Counted from the first letter of the stretch, positions 1 through 10,299 are shown. The stretch is 64,000 nt of DNA from Pyropia yezoensis (GCA_009829735.1 CM020620.1:28676951-28740950), one strand, 5' to 3'. The notes: generated from the sequence alone by a model not told the origin. Made by a program: numbers and translations.

Positions 1-56
1 ATAATCGCAGGCTAAGCGTCCCCCTCACTCGCCCGCCCCCCCCCCCCCATTCCGAC

Positions 57-848
57 CTACGCGTCCTCTTCCACCACCTTCTGCAGCACAAACAGGTGCC
101 CCTTGTCATCCCGGCCCAGGCGGTAGTCGTCATCGAGGTACGTTACGTCGAGCCAGCCCGTCGGGTCAAAAATCTGCGTCAAGAGACCCACGTTCTCCCC
201 CAACATCTTTTCCAGCCCGGGAGGCGTCAGCGACGACCCCGTCGCCGCCACCCCCACCCGCCGGTCAGACTGGGGCGTGAACGACGCGGTGATGGCAAAT
301 GCGCCCTCCACCCGGCCCATCACCCGGAACTGGACGACGCTCTCCGCCACCCCCGTCGCGGCGTCGACGTTTTGGTAGAGCTCCCCGAGCGACACAAAGC
401 CCGGCTTGGATGCCGTGGATAGGGACAGCCGCGACCGGCGGCGGCCCAGGATGGTGAGGGTGGTGTAGAGCAGCCGCCAGCGGCCGTTGAGGAGGTCGTC
501 CAGGCGGGCGATGGGGGCGGCGACGGGGGACGCCACCTCGACCGCCGCCGCGAGCGCATCAATGGACGCGCGGGTGTCAGAGTCGAGCCCAAAGATGCCT
601 CGGTCGGGACCGACGGCGGCGACGGCGTCGAGGAGCGCCTGCCGCTCGGCGGTGGGGACAGGGCCCACCCCCGATAGAGTCGCCCTTGGAGGGAGGGGGG
701 AGGGGGGGTGGGGAATTGGGGTAGCGGCGGCGCGCCAAAACCGAGAAGGCAGTGCCGACGGGGGAAGCCGCCCTCGTCGGCGGCCGCACGCCCCGTGGCG
801 CCGGCAGGGCGCGACGGCAATGGTGGGCGCCACAAAGGCTGCAGCCAT
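57..848 (-). CDS. Plastid lipid-associated protein / fibrillin (PAP family)
   Basis: Encodes 263 aa from the ATG at 848. The frame stays open upstream to 989, but residues coded there are low-complexity. Residues 1-55 are rich in Ala, Arg and Pro and look like a plastid transit peptide. The PAP/fibrillin domain covers about 65-258: LLNGRWRLLYTT (119-130) is the family's N-terminal strand signature, and the C-terminal block FDPTGWLDVTYLDDDYRLGR followed by GHLFVLQK is its typical ending. Fibrillins are lipid-binding, lipocalin-like proteins of thylakoids and plastoglobules. Which subfamily this belongs to cannot be read from sequence alone. The gene is divergent from the akirin gene; a TATA-like stretch lies near 1063-1070. 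No intron is needed. The family call is confident; plastid location is inferred. Confidence 0.88.
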   Translation of the reverse strand: MAAAFVAPTIAVAPCRRHGACGRRRGRLPPSALPSRFWRAAATPIPHPPSPLPPRATLSGVGPVPTAERQALLDAVAAVGPDRGIFGLDSDTRASIDALAAAVEVASPVAAPIARLDDLLNGRWRLLYTTLTILGRRRSRLSLSTASKPGFVSLGELYQNVDAATGVAESVVQFRVMGRVEGAFAITASFTPQSDRRVGVAATGSSLTPPGLEKMLGENVGLLTQIFDPTGWLDVTYLDDDYRLGRDDKGHLFVLQKVVEEDA

Positions 849-1926
849 GACAAAACAAATTGGTAGAGGCAGTGAGGGATGGTGATGAGGTGGGCGGGGA
901 TAAAGATAAAAACCGGCTCGGCGAGGCCAGGGTGAGGAGGGGGTTGGACTGAAGGTAGACAGGGGCAGACAAGGCAGCCAGGCGGTCAAGCCAGACGCGA
1001 CTGTTCGTGACCACCCGTCACAACGATGCAGCCACAGGGTCTATCGCGTCCACCGCGCGGCTATATATGAGAATGGAGAGAGCACGCCGCACTGAGCTCA
1101 CTCAATCCCAACGCCTCACCTATCCTAACGGATCAAATGCGCCTGGAAATTTCGACAGAGTGCACGCAATTGCTTAGCCAAAAACTAGCCCACCATGGCC
1201 GTTTCAGTATCCTTGCACCAAGGCAACAGTGTGTTATGGCGCGTGGCGCAGTCCACGTGTGCATGCTTGCTCGCCTCGCCGCCACCCGACCCGTCGCTAC
1301 GCGTGGCGCGACGCCACAACAACTCCCTCACGCCTGTACTTGCTGCATCCAATGTTTCCTGCCCAGGGGAAAGGGACTGTTTGCCCTTCGGGCCCGGTGG
1401 CTGTCGGGGGGCGACCCCTCAGGGTCGCGCATCTGGCGGGGGGGGGGGGTTGGGGTGTCGCGGCCGAACCGTTCGGCAGCGCTGCCGCGGGCCAGCACCG
1501 CGCCCGTGCGCCAGCGCGCCGCGCACGCCGTCCCGCCACTTGAGACGGACCGTGGCCAGTCTTGCCCACCCTCCGCTCCCCACCACCACGCCCCCCACCG
1601 GGGTTTTTCGGTCCCCTCATCTCTCTCCTGGCGCTGTTTCGCAATTGGCTTAGCGACCCCCCCCCCCCCTCCCCTCCCCAAGGGCCGTGTCGAGACGTGG
1701 TTTTCCACTCTGCCCACGTGCGGCTTCCCCACCCTCCCTCTTCCACTACGTTTACTACATCCGCGTAGTCATCGCGGTCGCCCCACCCCTCGCTATTTTT
1801 GTCACCTGGCGTTGCGGTGTCGTTGGGACACGCTGCCGTTGGTGTTCCTCCCTCCTCCCCCTTCCCTTCGCCCCTTTTACTGTTTTGTTTTTCCTTTCCC
1901 CACCGTCTCCCGCTCTGTTAGTCATC
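849..1926. other. Divergent intergenic region between fibrillin and akirin
   Basis: A shared upstream region of about 1.1 kb. It holds a TATA-like tract at about 1063-1070, readable for the minus-strand gene, and pyrimidine-rich and poly-C/poly-G stretches at 1439-1449 and 1660-1680. The overlapping ORFs in several frames (1137-1976 and 1195-1653, for example) are low-complexity and have no recognisable domain, so no further gene is called. Confidence 0.5.
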
Positions 1927-2793
1927 ATGTCCCAGGTACTAGCAGCCAACCCGGCCACCAACAAGCGCCCGTTTGACTCGATGATGTCCATCGACGGGGT
2001 GCCGTCGCCGGCCACCGCCCCGTGCACGCCCCACCGCATCCACTTCCTCGCGCCCCCAGCCGGCAAGCGGTACCGCCCAGAGGTTGGAGGGGGCGGCGGC
2101 GCGAACGTTGGCCTTTCCCGTACCGCCGCGTACGCCCGGCCGTCGTCGAGCGGAGCCTCCTCATCGGATGACGCCCCTGCGGCGGGCGGTGGTGGCGCTG
2201 CGGGCGGTAGTGATTCTGCTGTAACGGGGGCTGGTCGCCGCTATCTGAGCGGCACCCGGAGGTTGCGGCGCCCGGCAGGTGCCATGCAAGAAAGCGACGG
2301 CTCGTCGTCAGACACGAGCAGCGCCGCCGCGGCGGCGGCCGCCAAGGCGGGCGTCGACGGTGCCGGGAACGCCGCTAGCACCATCCGCGGCGGGCATCAA
2401 GGCGTGGGAGGGGGCGGGAAGGCGGCGTCGGCTGCCCCTACGACCGATGCTGCCGCGGCGGTACCACCAGCAGCTTCCCGGGGTGCTGCCGCAGCGGGTG
2501 CTGGCCAGGTGATGCTGCCCGAGCCACCCCGCGGCACGGTGTGGATGCCTGTGGCCAAGCGGTTGCGCAAGGCCGTGACGGTTGCGATGGGGGCGGGCGA
2601 ACGCCTGTACACCTCTGCCGAAGTCAGCGCTGCCGTGACCGAGGCGGTGGCCGCCGCGGAAGCCGAGGTTCGCTCCCAGGCCGAGCAGCTGATGTCCGAA
2701 CGCCTCGCGGAGCAGTGGCACAGCTTTAACCGGTTCAGCCAGGACGCGGTAGCGCGGCACTACGCGGGGAAGGAACTGAGCTACCTCTCCTAA
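1927..2793 (+). CDS. Akirin homologue (nuclear regulator)
   Basis: Encodes 288 aa from the ATG at 1927. The longer upstream frame is pyrimidine-rich leader. The last 60 residues read like an akirin C-terminus: a charged helix, then RLAEQWHSFNRFSQDAVARH and the terminal LSYLS, which lines up with the animal pattern of LAEQY, F-K-F-hydrophilic-D, RR/RHY and the terminal SYVS. The N-terminus also fits, with a basic KRPFDSM motif near residue 14 and KRYRPE near 51, like the short N-terminal basic block of akirins. The middle (about 60-195) is a Gly/Ala/Ser-rich linker that animal akirins lack. Akirins are small nuclear proteins without a DNA-binding domain that bridge transcription factors and chromatin remodellers, and vertebrate akirin also aids nuclear import of proteasomes. 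Function here is inferred from the C-terminus only. Confidence 0.75.
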   Translation: MSQVLAANPATNKRPFDSMMSIDGVPSPATAPCTPHRIHFLAPPAGKRYRPEVGGGGGANVGLSRTAAYARPSSSGASSSDDAPAAGGGGAAGGSDSAVTGAGRRYLSGTRRLRRPAGAMQESDGSSSDTSSAAAAAAAKAGVDGAGNAASTIRGGHQGVGGGGKAASAAPTTDAAAAVPPAASRGAAAAGAGQVMLPEPPRGTVWMPVAKRLRKAVTVAMGAGERLYTSAEVSAAVTEAVAAAEAEVRSQAEQLMSERLAEQWHSFNRFSQDAVARHYAGKELSYLS

Positions 2794-3418
2794 CCTCGCT
2801 CTGCGGGGGGGCTCACGGGGGGGTGGGGTTGGTCAGGCATGGTTGGCAAACGTGGGTGGGGGGGTGGAGGACTGCCACCCGATTGGGTCACTGTGTTGGC
2901 ACCGTGGGGGTACCAGGAGCTGGGCGGTGGCCGGAGGAAGCAGACGGAGACATTTTCTGTTCGGTTGGCGTCAGCGCGTGGGGAGGGGTTGTCCCTCCTC
3001 GCTTGCAGGTTCGTGGCGTACTATCGTGGCCGTTACGTGGTCGTCATCGACTTGGATGCTGAGCGAGGGGCCGGGGGCGGGGGTTGGGGCAGGCAGAGTA
3101 TAGCAAGCCTTGTCACCTTGGCGCACTCGCACGTGTGCCACCACGCTGGTGCGGAGCCTCTAGCTGGTGCGTGGTGGTGATCGTCGCCGCCGTGAGCCGT
3201 CGGCCCGCGGCGGTGAGGCACCCGTTGCGGTGGAATCGGCAGTCGTGCCCACTGCCAATTCGCTGCGAGGCACACACAGCTCCTCCCCGACCCCAGCCCC
3301 TCGCCCCCTCCCGCTCGTCCAGATGGTCTGGCGTACGCCTTAGTGGCTGGTGACTAGTTTGTTTCTCCGTCTCTTGCTTCTTTTCTTCCGCGCTGCTAGG
3401 TGCTGGCGCGTGGTGAAC

Positions 3419-3450
<32 letters not shown>

Positions 3451-4338
3451 GTGTGTGTCTGTGTGTGTATGTGTGTGTGTAGATGTAGTAGCTCAAGTGT
3501 AGATTGGCGTGTCAGCCGTGCACGCCTGTCCCACTTTTCGCTTCCTGTGCCGCTGCTGTGGCGGTGGTCGAAGCTTCTTGCGCGCCCGTCGACACGGCAT
3601 TGTCGGAGCCAGCTGGTCGGGCTGCCTGGTCGACTGCTCGTGCCTTCTCATGTGCGCGTTGGCTGCCTGCCTGGGCGCGCTGGATACTGGCTACCTATCT
3701 TTGCGGGTTGCTCTTCCGGCGTCTAAGGTGGGTGTCACCGCACCTCCCTCCTTTGAACCAAGGTCGAGACGTAGACTCCTGACGACACATTGCCGCCAAC
3801 GATCCCGCGCCTGGTGGGTCCCCTGTGTCGTCGCCGTTGTAGCCTGCATTCCCCCGCCGCCACCCACATGACTCGAGGCGGGGAGCCTGATGCGGGGAGC
3901 CTGAGCTAGTGGCCGTGGACCGTTTTTTTGTTTTTGTTTCAAAGAATCAGTAGAAGAACCTCTACTTCACCAGGAGCTGCATTGGCTGACAAGGCCCGCG
4001 TAATTGCCACGTGGTCGTATGTCGATTGGGAATGTGCTGGGGTCACTGCGTAGTCAACGCGGCCGCCCTCTTCGCCGCTCTCTGCATCAGCCTCATCGCC
4101 CCCCCGAAAGTTCTGCCGCCCAAGGCCTGTCGCCCCTGCGCCTGTTCTTTGCTCTCCTGGAAATGGACTTCAATGGTCGGCCACTCGTGGCCTTCCTTCC
4201 CCCCCCCGCCCTCCCCTACCGAGGCGGCGGGCCCGGGGCCGCCACTGCCCTTCGTCGGGGCGCTCTCCCGGTGGGCCGGCGAGCCCCCCCCCCCCCCCCG
4301 CCGTCACTCCTACCCACCTCGTCACCACCCCCCGGGCA
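2794..4338. other. Intergenic region with a TG microsatellite
   Basis: The 3' flank of akirin and 5' flank of trpD. It holds the TG microsatellite listed separately and C-rich runs just before trpD at 4200-4210 and 4285-4300. I see no supported gene. Part of the trpD N-terminus or a transit peptide probably lies in 4004-4338 (see trpD). Confidence 0.5.
3421..3480. repeat. (TG)n microsatellite
   Basis: Sixty bases of almost pure TG dinucleotide with a few interruptions (TT, TC, TA), between akirin and trpD. A simple sequence repeat with no inferred function. Confidence 0.95.
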
Positions 4339-4407
4339 GACCTTCGTCCCGCCCTCGAGTCTCTCCAGCGGCGGGCGGACATCCCCACCCCGGTGCTGCT
4401 GGTCGCA

Positions 4408-5424
4408 ATGGACACCATCCTGTCTGGCGAGGCGGCCGCCGAGGGCATTGGCGCCCTGCTTGCGGGCCTGTCCATCAAGGGCGAGTCGCCCGCCGAGGTA
4501 GCTGCTATCGCCACCTCAATGCGTGCCCGCATGGTTCCTGTTACGCTTGGCAAGTCGGTGCTCGCCGCGGGCGGCGCACTGGACATCGTCGGCACCGGCG
4601 GCGACAATTCCGGGAGTGTCAACATCTCGACGGGCGCGGCGGTCGTGGCCGCCGCCGCGGGGTGTGTTATTGCCAAGCACGGAAACCGAAGCGCTTCGTC
4701 TAAGGCTGGCTCGGCCGACGTCCTCGAGGCACTGGGCCTGCCGCTCCTCGCCTCCCCGTCTGGCGTGGCGGCGTGCGTGGCCGAGGCGGGCATTGGCTTT
4801 ATGTTTGCGCCCGCCCACCACCCGGCCATGGCGGCGATGCGGCCGGCGCGGTCCGCGCTGGGCATTCGCACCGTCTTCAACCTGTTGGGGCCGCTGCTAA
4901 ACCCGGCGGGCGCCGGCATCTCGTCGGCGGTCGTCGGGGTCTGGTCCCCCGACGTTATCGACGTGATGGCTGCCGCGCTCGCCGCCGAGGGCACCCTCCG
5001 TCGGGGCCTCGTCGTCCACACTGACGGGCTGGACGAGTTTTCTACAGCAGGCATCGCAGAGGTGGCCGAGTTTGGGGGCCCTGACGAGGGCGGCGCGGTC
5101 CGCCGCTACCGCTTTGATGCGGCCGCTGCGTGTGGCCTCCGCCGCGCGACCGTCGCGGACCTCCGCGGCGGGGATGCCGCCCACAACGCGCGGGTGCTCT
5201 GCGAGGTGTGGCGCGGCGAGCGGGACGATGCGATTGCCGACGCGATTGCGCTCAACGCGGGGGTGGGGGTGTACGCGTCGGGGGGGGCGCCGACCATTGA
5301 GGCGGGCGTGCGGCGGGCGCAAGAGGTGATGGCGTCGGGCGCGCCGATGCGCGTCATGGACGCGTGGCGGGCGGTGGCGGTACGAGAGGCGGATGCGGAA
5401 GAGCGCGCGGCGGTGGGGGCCTGA
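4408..5424 (+). CDS. trpD: Anthranilate phosphoribosyltransferase (TrpD), 5' end uncertain
   Basis: Second step of tryptophan synthesis: transfers phosphoribosyl from PRPP to anthranilate, in the plastid of plants and algae. From the first ATG it is 338 aa and carries the family motifs: DIVGTGGD followed by VNIST (PRPP and metal site), KHGNRSASSKAGSADVLEALG, and FNLLGPLLNPA. However, the in-frame codons upstream of 4408, from about 4339, read RADLRPALESLQRRADIP and match the conserved first helix of TrpD, so the true protein starts further 5'. No in-frame ATG exists between the stop at 4051 and 4408. Either a first exon is spliced in or a poly-C run (about 4284-4299) is miscounted; another frame from 4004 offers an Arg-rich, transit-like sequence. 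The 3' end converges on KRI1, 174 bp away. Confidence 0.93.
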   Translation: MDTILSGEAAAEGIGALLAGLSIKGESPAEVAAIATSMRARMVPVTLGKSVLAAGGALDIVGTGGDNSGSVNISTGAAVVAAAAGCVIAKHGNRSASSKAGSADVLEALGLPLLASPSGVAACVAEAGIGFMFAPAHHPAMAAMRPARSALGIRTVFNLLGPLLNPAGAGISSAVVGVWSPDVIDVMAAALAAEGTLRRGLVVHTDGLDEFSTAGIAEVAEFGGPDEGGAVRRYRFDAAAACGLRRATVADLRGGDAAHNARVLCEVWRGERDDAIADAIALNAGVGVYASGGAPTIEAGVRRAQEVMASGAPMRVMDAWRAVAVREADAEERAAVGA

Positions 5425-5598
5425 AGGGGTTCGGAGGGCTGTAGTTGGCCAGAGTAGCCGTTGGCGACGGGCGGGTGTCGCGTCTGCCGGTTTTCTGTGG
5501 GATACGAAACGGTCAGGTATATCTCCGTTCTACAAGCCAAAAGGCATGCACAGCCCCACCTCTCCCATCTGATATGACATGTCTACGCCGGCACACCC

Positions 5599-8148
5599 CT
5601 ACAGCGCGTATGCCCGCAGTCGACTGTCTGAGAGCGCCGATGAGGCTGCTTGCCGGTTTGCATCCCGCTTCTTGGTACGCTGCTTGGTGTGCTTGCTGCG
5701 TTTGTGCTTGGGGGCGCCGTCGGAAGCCGGTGGTGGCGCTACCGGTGCGGGAGCTTCTCGCGCTGGCGTCGCCGCGTCGGACTTTCTCTTCTTCTCCTTC
5801 TTGTCATCCTTGTCGATCTTGCTGCGCTTGGGGGGGGCATCACCACCGTCGCCGCCCACCGGCGATGCGGCCGCTGCGGCAGTTGGCGCGGCGGCGATAG
5901 ACGTCGCTGCCGGCTCTGCCACCGCCGGCGCTGCGTTGCCTCGCTTGCGCTTCTTCTTCTTGCCCTTGCCGCCACCGTCGGCGGCCGCCGACGGCGGTGG
6001 CCGTACCGCGTCGGCGACCGCCGAGTCCCGACGGCCACGGCCGTCGCCACCCCGCGATTGCCTCGCGCCGGCAGCGCGCGCCGGTGCTCCCCCGTTGCTG
6101 TCGCCCAAATACCCCCGGCTGCGCTTGTCCTGCTGCCGCGCCCGCTTGGGGCCCGGTCGCCCCTCCCGGTAGGGCGCGTAGTAGCGGAGGGAGACCTTGC
6201 GGTTGAGCTCCTTGTCCTCTGATTCTAGAATCTCAGCCGCGGTCAGCCCAAAAGTGTCGGCCGGCACCGGACGATAGGCAAAACGGAGGCGCTCACCGCC
6301 CACAATGTCCTCAAAGTCAAGCCCTTCGTACTGCTCCATGAGCGACCTCAGCTTTCCGTCGGTCTGCGTCGGGTCTGCATCCGCGCTCCCGGCCGCCGCG
6401 TCAGCCTTGACCGACTTGCCCTTTTTGGAGTTGGAGCTGGTGCCTTCCTCCTCCTCCTCCACTTCCTCGGCAATCGCGTCGGCGCGGACGTCCGCCTCAG
6501 TCTCCTTGGCCGCCGCGTAGTAGTCGTCCCCAAACTGGGTGTCCATGGCCTTGGCGTACGCGTCTGGGTCCCAGTCACCGTCCAGGTCCCACGCGGTTGC
6601 GTCGGCCACGGTGGTACCCGCGGCGGCCTCCACCTCGCGCAGCCGCTCGTTGATTTCACTGGCGAGCACGTTCTTTTGCCGCTTCACCTCCTCCACCGCC
6701 GCGGTCCGAGCGGCCGCCTTAGCCGCCCGCCGAGCCTCACGCGCCTTCCGACGGCCGTCGCTCTTGCGGCGAAGGCTGCCCGCGACGGTGCGGGCATGCG
6801 CCACAATTTCAGCCGCTTTCTCATCCTCGTACCGAAAGTTATGGCCATACTCAAATAGCTCTTGGTTGTCTACAAAAGCCGCGTCGTCGTCCAGCGGATC
6901 CGCGTCGGCGACGGCATCGCCGTCGCCGTCGCCGTCCTTGACCGCCGGCCCAGCAGGTCCACGGTCAACGACGGTCTTGTCCACCTCAAAGGCAGAATCC
7001 CCGTGGCGCGGAGCCTTATGGCGCTCCCCACCTAGCCACCCATTGTTCAGCACAAACTCACGGAGAAAGTACTCCTTCTCGTCGGGCGTCTCGTTCTCCA
7101 AGTAGGCGTGAAGGAGGCGCTGCTCTCCGTCCTCCCGCGCCAGCGCGGCACCCTCCTGGACCTGAAAGGCGGCAAAATCCGCCTCCTCTGCCGCATCGTC
7201 GGCGCTGGACCGTTTGCGGACGGTGAAGAAGTCGTCGCTGTCATCCCCACTCGAGCTGTCCCCGTCGCCAGCTTGCCTGCTCCCCCCTTCCTCGGCGTTA
7301 TCGTCATCGCTGCTCTCCCCAGCCGCTACCAGGGACCGCTTCAGCTCAACCTGTTCATCATTGTAGAGTGCCGCATGTGGAGCGGCGGCGACGCTACCCT
7401 TGCGCGCACGCGGCACCTCTTCGTCAGACTCCTCTGACTCCAGCTTGCCGTCCTCGAGCAGCCGCTCACGTACGTAATCTTTGATACGTACCGGCTTGGG
7501 TGCCACCGCCTCCAATGCGGTTCGAGCAACCGTGTCCCATCCCGCCACAGGCTCGTCTTCGCTGTCAGAGCTGCTATCGTCGTCGCTGCTCCCACCATCG
7601 CCAGCAGTGGCAGCAGCCGCAGCTGGGCCGCCGCTGCCGCCGACCGTTCCGTCTCCGGTAGCCCCGCCACTGGCGCCAGCCTGGTCGCCGCCACCACCTT
7701 TGGCGCCCCGCTCGTCGGCCTTGTAAAATCGCGCCGTCGGGTCGTAGATGGCAGGGTCCCGCGCACGAATTTTTGCCAGCGTCTCGGAGATCTCCTTGTC
7801 CACCCGGCGGGTCAGCAGCTCGGCGTGCTCGTCCTCTTCCTCCTCATCCTCTTCGTCCCTCGACGCCTCTTCGTCATCATCGTCTCCTTTCAGGACAGCC
7901 AGGCTGATGCCCAAGTCCCGCAGGCGGCCCGCCTCTTGCTTGCGCTTGACCGCCTCGTACTTCTCCGCGTACGAGCGGTTGATGGTCAGGCCCATCAACG
8001 TTTTGGCGGGAGCTACGTTGCTACCATCGCCGCGAGCGGCAGAGGTCGCCAGGGGCTTGGCCGCCGCCGCAGCCGTGCCCCCCGTGTGGGACTTCGCGGC
8101 CGCCGCCGCCTCCAGCTCCCGCTTCCTCTGCGACTTCTTACGCGCCAT
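5599..8148 (-). CDS. KRI1: KRI1-like ribosome biogenesis protein
   Basis: A single-exon 849-aa protein. KRI1 is a nucleolar factor that works with KRR1 in 40S subunit assembly. Visible features in order: a basic start (MARKKSQRKR); the conserved N-terminal helix NRSYAEKYEAVKRKQEAGRL (57-76); long acidic Asp/Glu/Ser blocks typical of nucleolar proteins (89-108, 170-200, 270-300); RIKDYVRERLLEDGKL; a central charged region with ETPDEKEYFLREFVLNNGW; and the C-terminal KRI1 signature EDIVGGERLRFAYRPV, then ESEDKELNRKVSLRYYAPYR (about 612-660). After that comes a Lys/Arg-rich low-complexity tail with KKKKRKR and KKEKKRK stretches that look like nuclear/nucleolar localisation signals. The protein is longer than yeast KRI1 because of the Ala/Asp inserts. 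Start chosen at the ATG at 8148, which gives the expected basic N-terminus. Confidence 0.9.
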   Translation of the reverse strand: MARKKSQRKRELEAAAAAKSHTGGTAAAAAKPLATSAARGDGSNVAPAKTLMGLTINRSYAEKYEAVKRKQEAGRLRDLGISLAVLKGDDDDEEASRDEEDEEEEDEHAELLTRRVDKEISETLAKIRARDPAIYDPTARFYKADERGAKGGGGDQAGASGGATGDGTVGGSGGPAAAAATAGDGGSSDDDSSSDSEDEPVAGWDTVARTALEAVAPKPVRIKDYVRERLLEDGKLESEESDEEVPRARKGSVAAAPHAALYNDEQVELKRSLVAAGESSDDDNAEEGGSRQAGDGDSSSGDDSDDFFTVRKRSSADDAAEEADFAAFQVQEGAALAREDGEQRLLHAYLENETPDEKEYFLREFVLNNGWLGGERHKAPRHGDSAFEVDKTVVDRGPAGPAVKDGDGDGDAVADADPLDDDAAFVDNQELFEYGHNFRYEDEKAAEIVAHARTVAGSLRRKSDGRRKAREARRAAKAAARTAAVEEVKRQKNVLASEINERLREVEAAAGTTVADATAWDLDGDWDPDAYAKAMDTQFGDDYYAAAKETEADVRADAIAEEVEEEEEGTSSNSKKGKSVKADAAAGSADADPTQTDGKLRSLMEQYEGLDFEDIVGGERLRFAYRPVPADTFGLTAAEILESEDKELNRKVSLRYYAPYREGRPGPKRARQQDKRSRGYLGDSNGGAPARAAGARQSRGGDGRGRRDSAVADAVRPPPSAAADGGGKGKKKKRKRGNAAPAVAEPAATSIAAAPTAAAAASPVGGDGGDAPPKRSKIDKDDKKEKKRKSDAATPAREAPAPVAPPPASDGAPKHKRSKHTKQRTKKRDANRQAASSALSDSRLRAYAL

Positions 8149-9571
8149 AGGGCGACCAGGGACAGGAGAGAACGGGGGTCAACAGGTGCGCTGGGTGTCG
8201 AAGCAACGCGCCTTGTCAATAAGGGCAGCTCTGCCCCTGCCCTTTCCGAGAAGGGAAGGAGCAACCGAGATGAGGGCGGTGGCTGCTGGCTGTGGTCGGC
8301 GGCGTGGGTCTTGTAGAGCAGGAAATCAAGCCGCTAGTTTTTCAAAGAGCACGCGTCGCCGCCTCAACAAATATTTGCGGGATTCAGTTTCCGTAGGCAA
8401 TTCAAAGGAGCCGTGTTCAGGCGCGCGTCGTCTCACTCGACGTCCACATCCTCCCCCCCTCGGTCGTGCGCTCACAGCTTCCGCCGTCACGCGCCGCACC
8501 GAGCTCGGTGCACTCGCTCGGAGGACGCCTGTCCCCGTTGCGCGCTTTACCGCTGCCCAGACGGTGGCGTTTCCGTCGGTGCCCGCGGGCGTGGTCCGCT
8601 CGTTGTCGGCGACGAATGTGCCAGACGTTGCGTCGACTGCGGCACAAAGGGATACCTCACTCAGTGGGTGCGCCGCGTCGGTCGATGAGGGAGGGCGGCG
8701 GCACCCGCCAGGGGGTGAGCCACCCCCGAGGCCGTTGCCCGCCGTCGTCGGTGCAGCCTTCGCCACAGCCGTGGCAGCTTTGGCCGCCCACACTCGCCGC
8801 AGCCCGCGGCCGCGGACGCCATCGTCGCCGCCGCGTCGACCTCATGGCCGGCCTCCTTGGCCATTACCACATCAGGTGCGTCACGGGCCCCGCAGGTGTG
8901 TTGACAAACTATGGTTGCGGTGTAAGAGATGTGGATGGGGTGGGGAAGGTGCTGAAGCAGAAGGGGCAGTAGAGCGTCACACCCGTGGCACGTGCTGGAA
9001 CGCTTCTAGTGCAAGGGGAGGCGGTTACCGGCCCACAAAGCCCCCTACCAAGCCGCCATGCGGCCCCGGTTGCCCCCCCCCCCACCCCCGCTTTGGTCAA
9101 CCCCCCATGCGATGCGTGATGGGTGGGCCAAGCGGGGAGGGGGGAAATGCCACTGGACGGGGGCGCTCCCCCGCTCTTCCTCCCTGCCACGCGCTCCTCC
9201 TCCCAATGCGCGCTGGTGGGTGCGGTGCGAATTCCTCCTTCGGGGACGCCCCCGTTTCTTTTCGTCGGGCAGTCCATGCCGCCCGACGGCACGGACTTAT
9301 GCGGAGTGCACGCGCTTCGCGCTATCCGCAGCCACCCGCAGTCGCTCGTCGCATTGCCCCCTGCCCGTCACTGCCGCCGCCGCCGCCACCGAAACTGTCG
9401 CCCGGTCCATGGAGTAGCTACACGGCAACTGAGGCCGCCGTCGCCGCTGCCCCGACCGTGGGCTGTTCGCACACTCGACTTCGACTCCCCCCCCTCTGGA
9501 CGACCTCAATTCGATTCGCAGACGGCCGGACCAACTAAACTTTTGAGGCGTTCGTGGGTGCCCCGGGCAAA

Positions 9572-9610
9572 AAAAAATGCAGCCGGGCACCGTGCCAGGC
9601 TGCATTTTTT
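9572..9610. repeat. Near-perfect 18-bp inverted repeat (hairpin)
   Basis: AAAAAATGCAGCC (9572-9584) is mirrored by GGCTGCATTTTTT (9598-9610). Inside them GGCAC (9586-9590) pairs with GTGCC (9592-9596), leaving a one-base loop and a G/A mismatch. Transcription from either side would give a stable hairpin with flanking A and U tracts. Its role is unknown. Confidence 0.7.
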
Positions 9611-9760
9611 CATGATTTCAGAGTTTTTTCACTCGAGGGAATCACGCTCCCATATGTCGGCTGGTCACCACAACGGTTGGCAGCAATAAAATGTATACAT
9701 CATACTAAATTACATTAATCCATATTTAATCTATAGATTAATCAAAGACCAGAAACGGCC

Positions 9761-10299
9761 CTTTGATTAATCTATCGTACACTTGGGTTCGTAATTGATG
9801 TCACATCTGATTAATTCTACCACCATTACTACTAACACTACCCTAACTCCGACTTGATGTCGCTCGCCTTTCGTCCAGTGCCACGGCTCGAGGCAGCGCC
9901 CCCCACGGGGCGGGCGCCACTGGACGCGAACTCTCGGCCTGCTGCCCCTTCCATGGGCGCCGCCCCAGCTATGGCTGACGGCTGGTCGGGAGGGTGGCGG
10001 ACGCCGCCGGGAGTTGAAAAGGGGAACCCGGGTCAGTCAGCGAGCTCAGCTTGGACGCGTGGAAGTCACCTCGTCGAGGGGGACGGCGCTTGTGCAAAAC
10101 CGCTTGCGCATCCCGGAAAGCGACGGTGAGCGTGGCCAGGAGCAGCGCCGAAGACAAAAGCGTTCGTTGCGGCAGCGATAGTTGGCATACAATGCCAGAC
10201 ATAAGTCGTCAAGATTTGTTTAAGTACGGTCATCTGATGAATAATGCATGTAAAATGAAAATCAAAAATATGTTCAATTAATCTATACATTAATCAAAG
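9761..10299. repeat. AT-rich segment bounded by 15-bp inverted repeats (MITE-like)
   Basis: CTTTGATTAATCTAT at 9761-9775 is the inverse of ATACATTAATCAAAG at 10285-10299 with one mismatch. A third perfect copy, ATAGATTAATCAAAG, sits at 9733-9747 and forms a 15-bp palindrome with the 9761 copy. The arrangement could be a 539-bp miniature element with terminal inverted repeats, or a reused AT-rich promoter motif upstream of the HisN-YicC gene. I see no target-site duplication and no transposase. Confidence 0.35.

Noticed and set aside
8326..8972. ORFs in both strands of the KRI1/HisN intergenic region
   Set aside because: Compositionally biased, mutually overlapping and without any recognisable motif.
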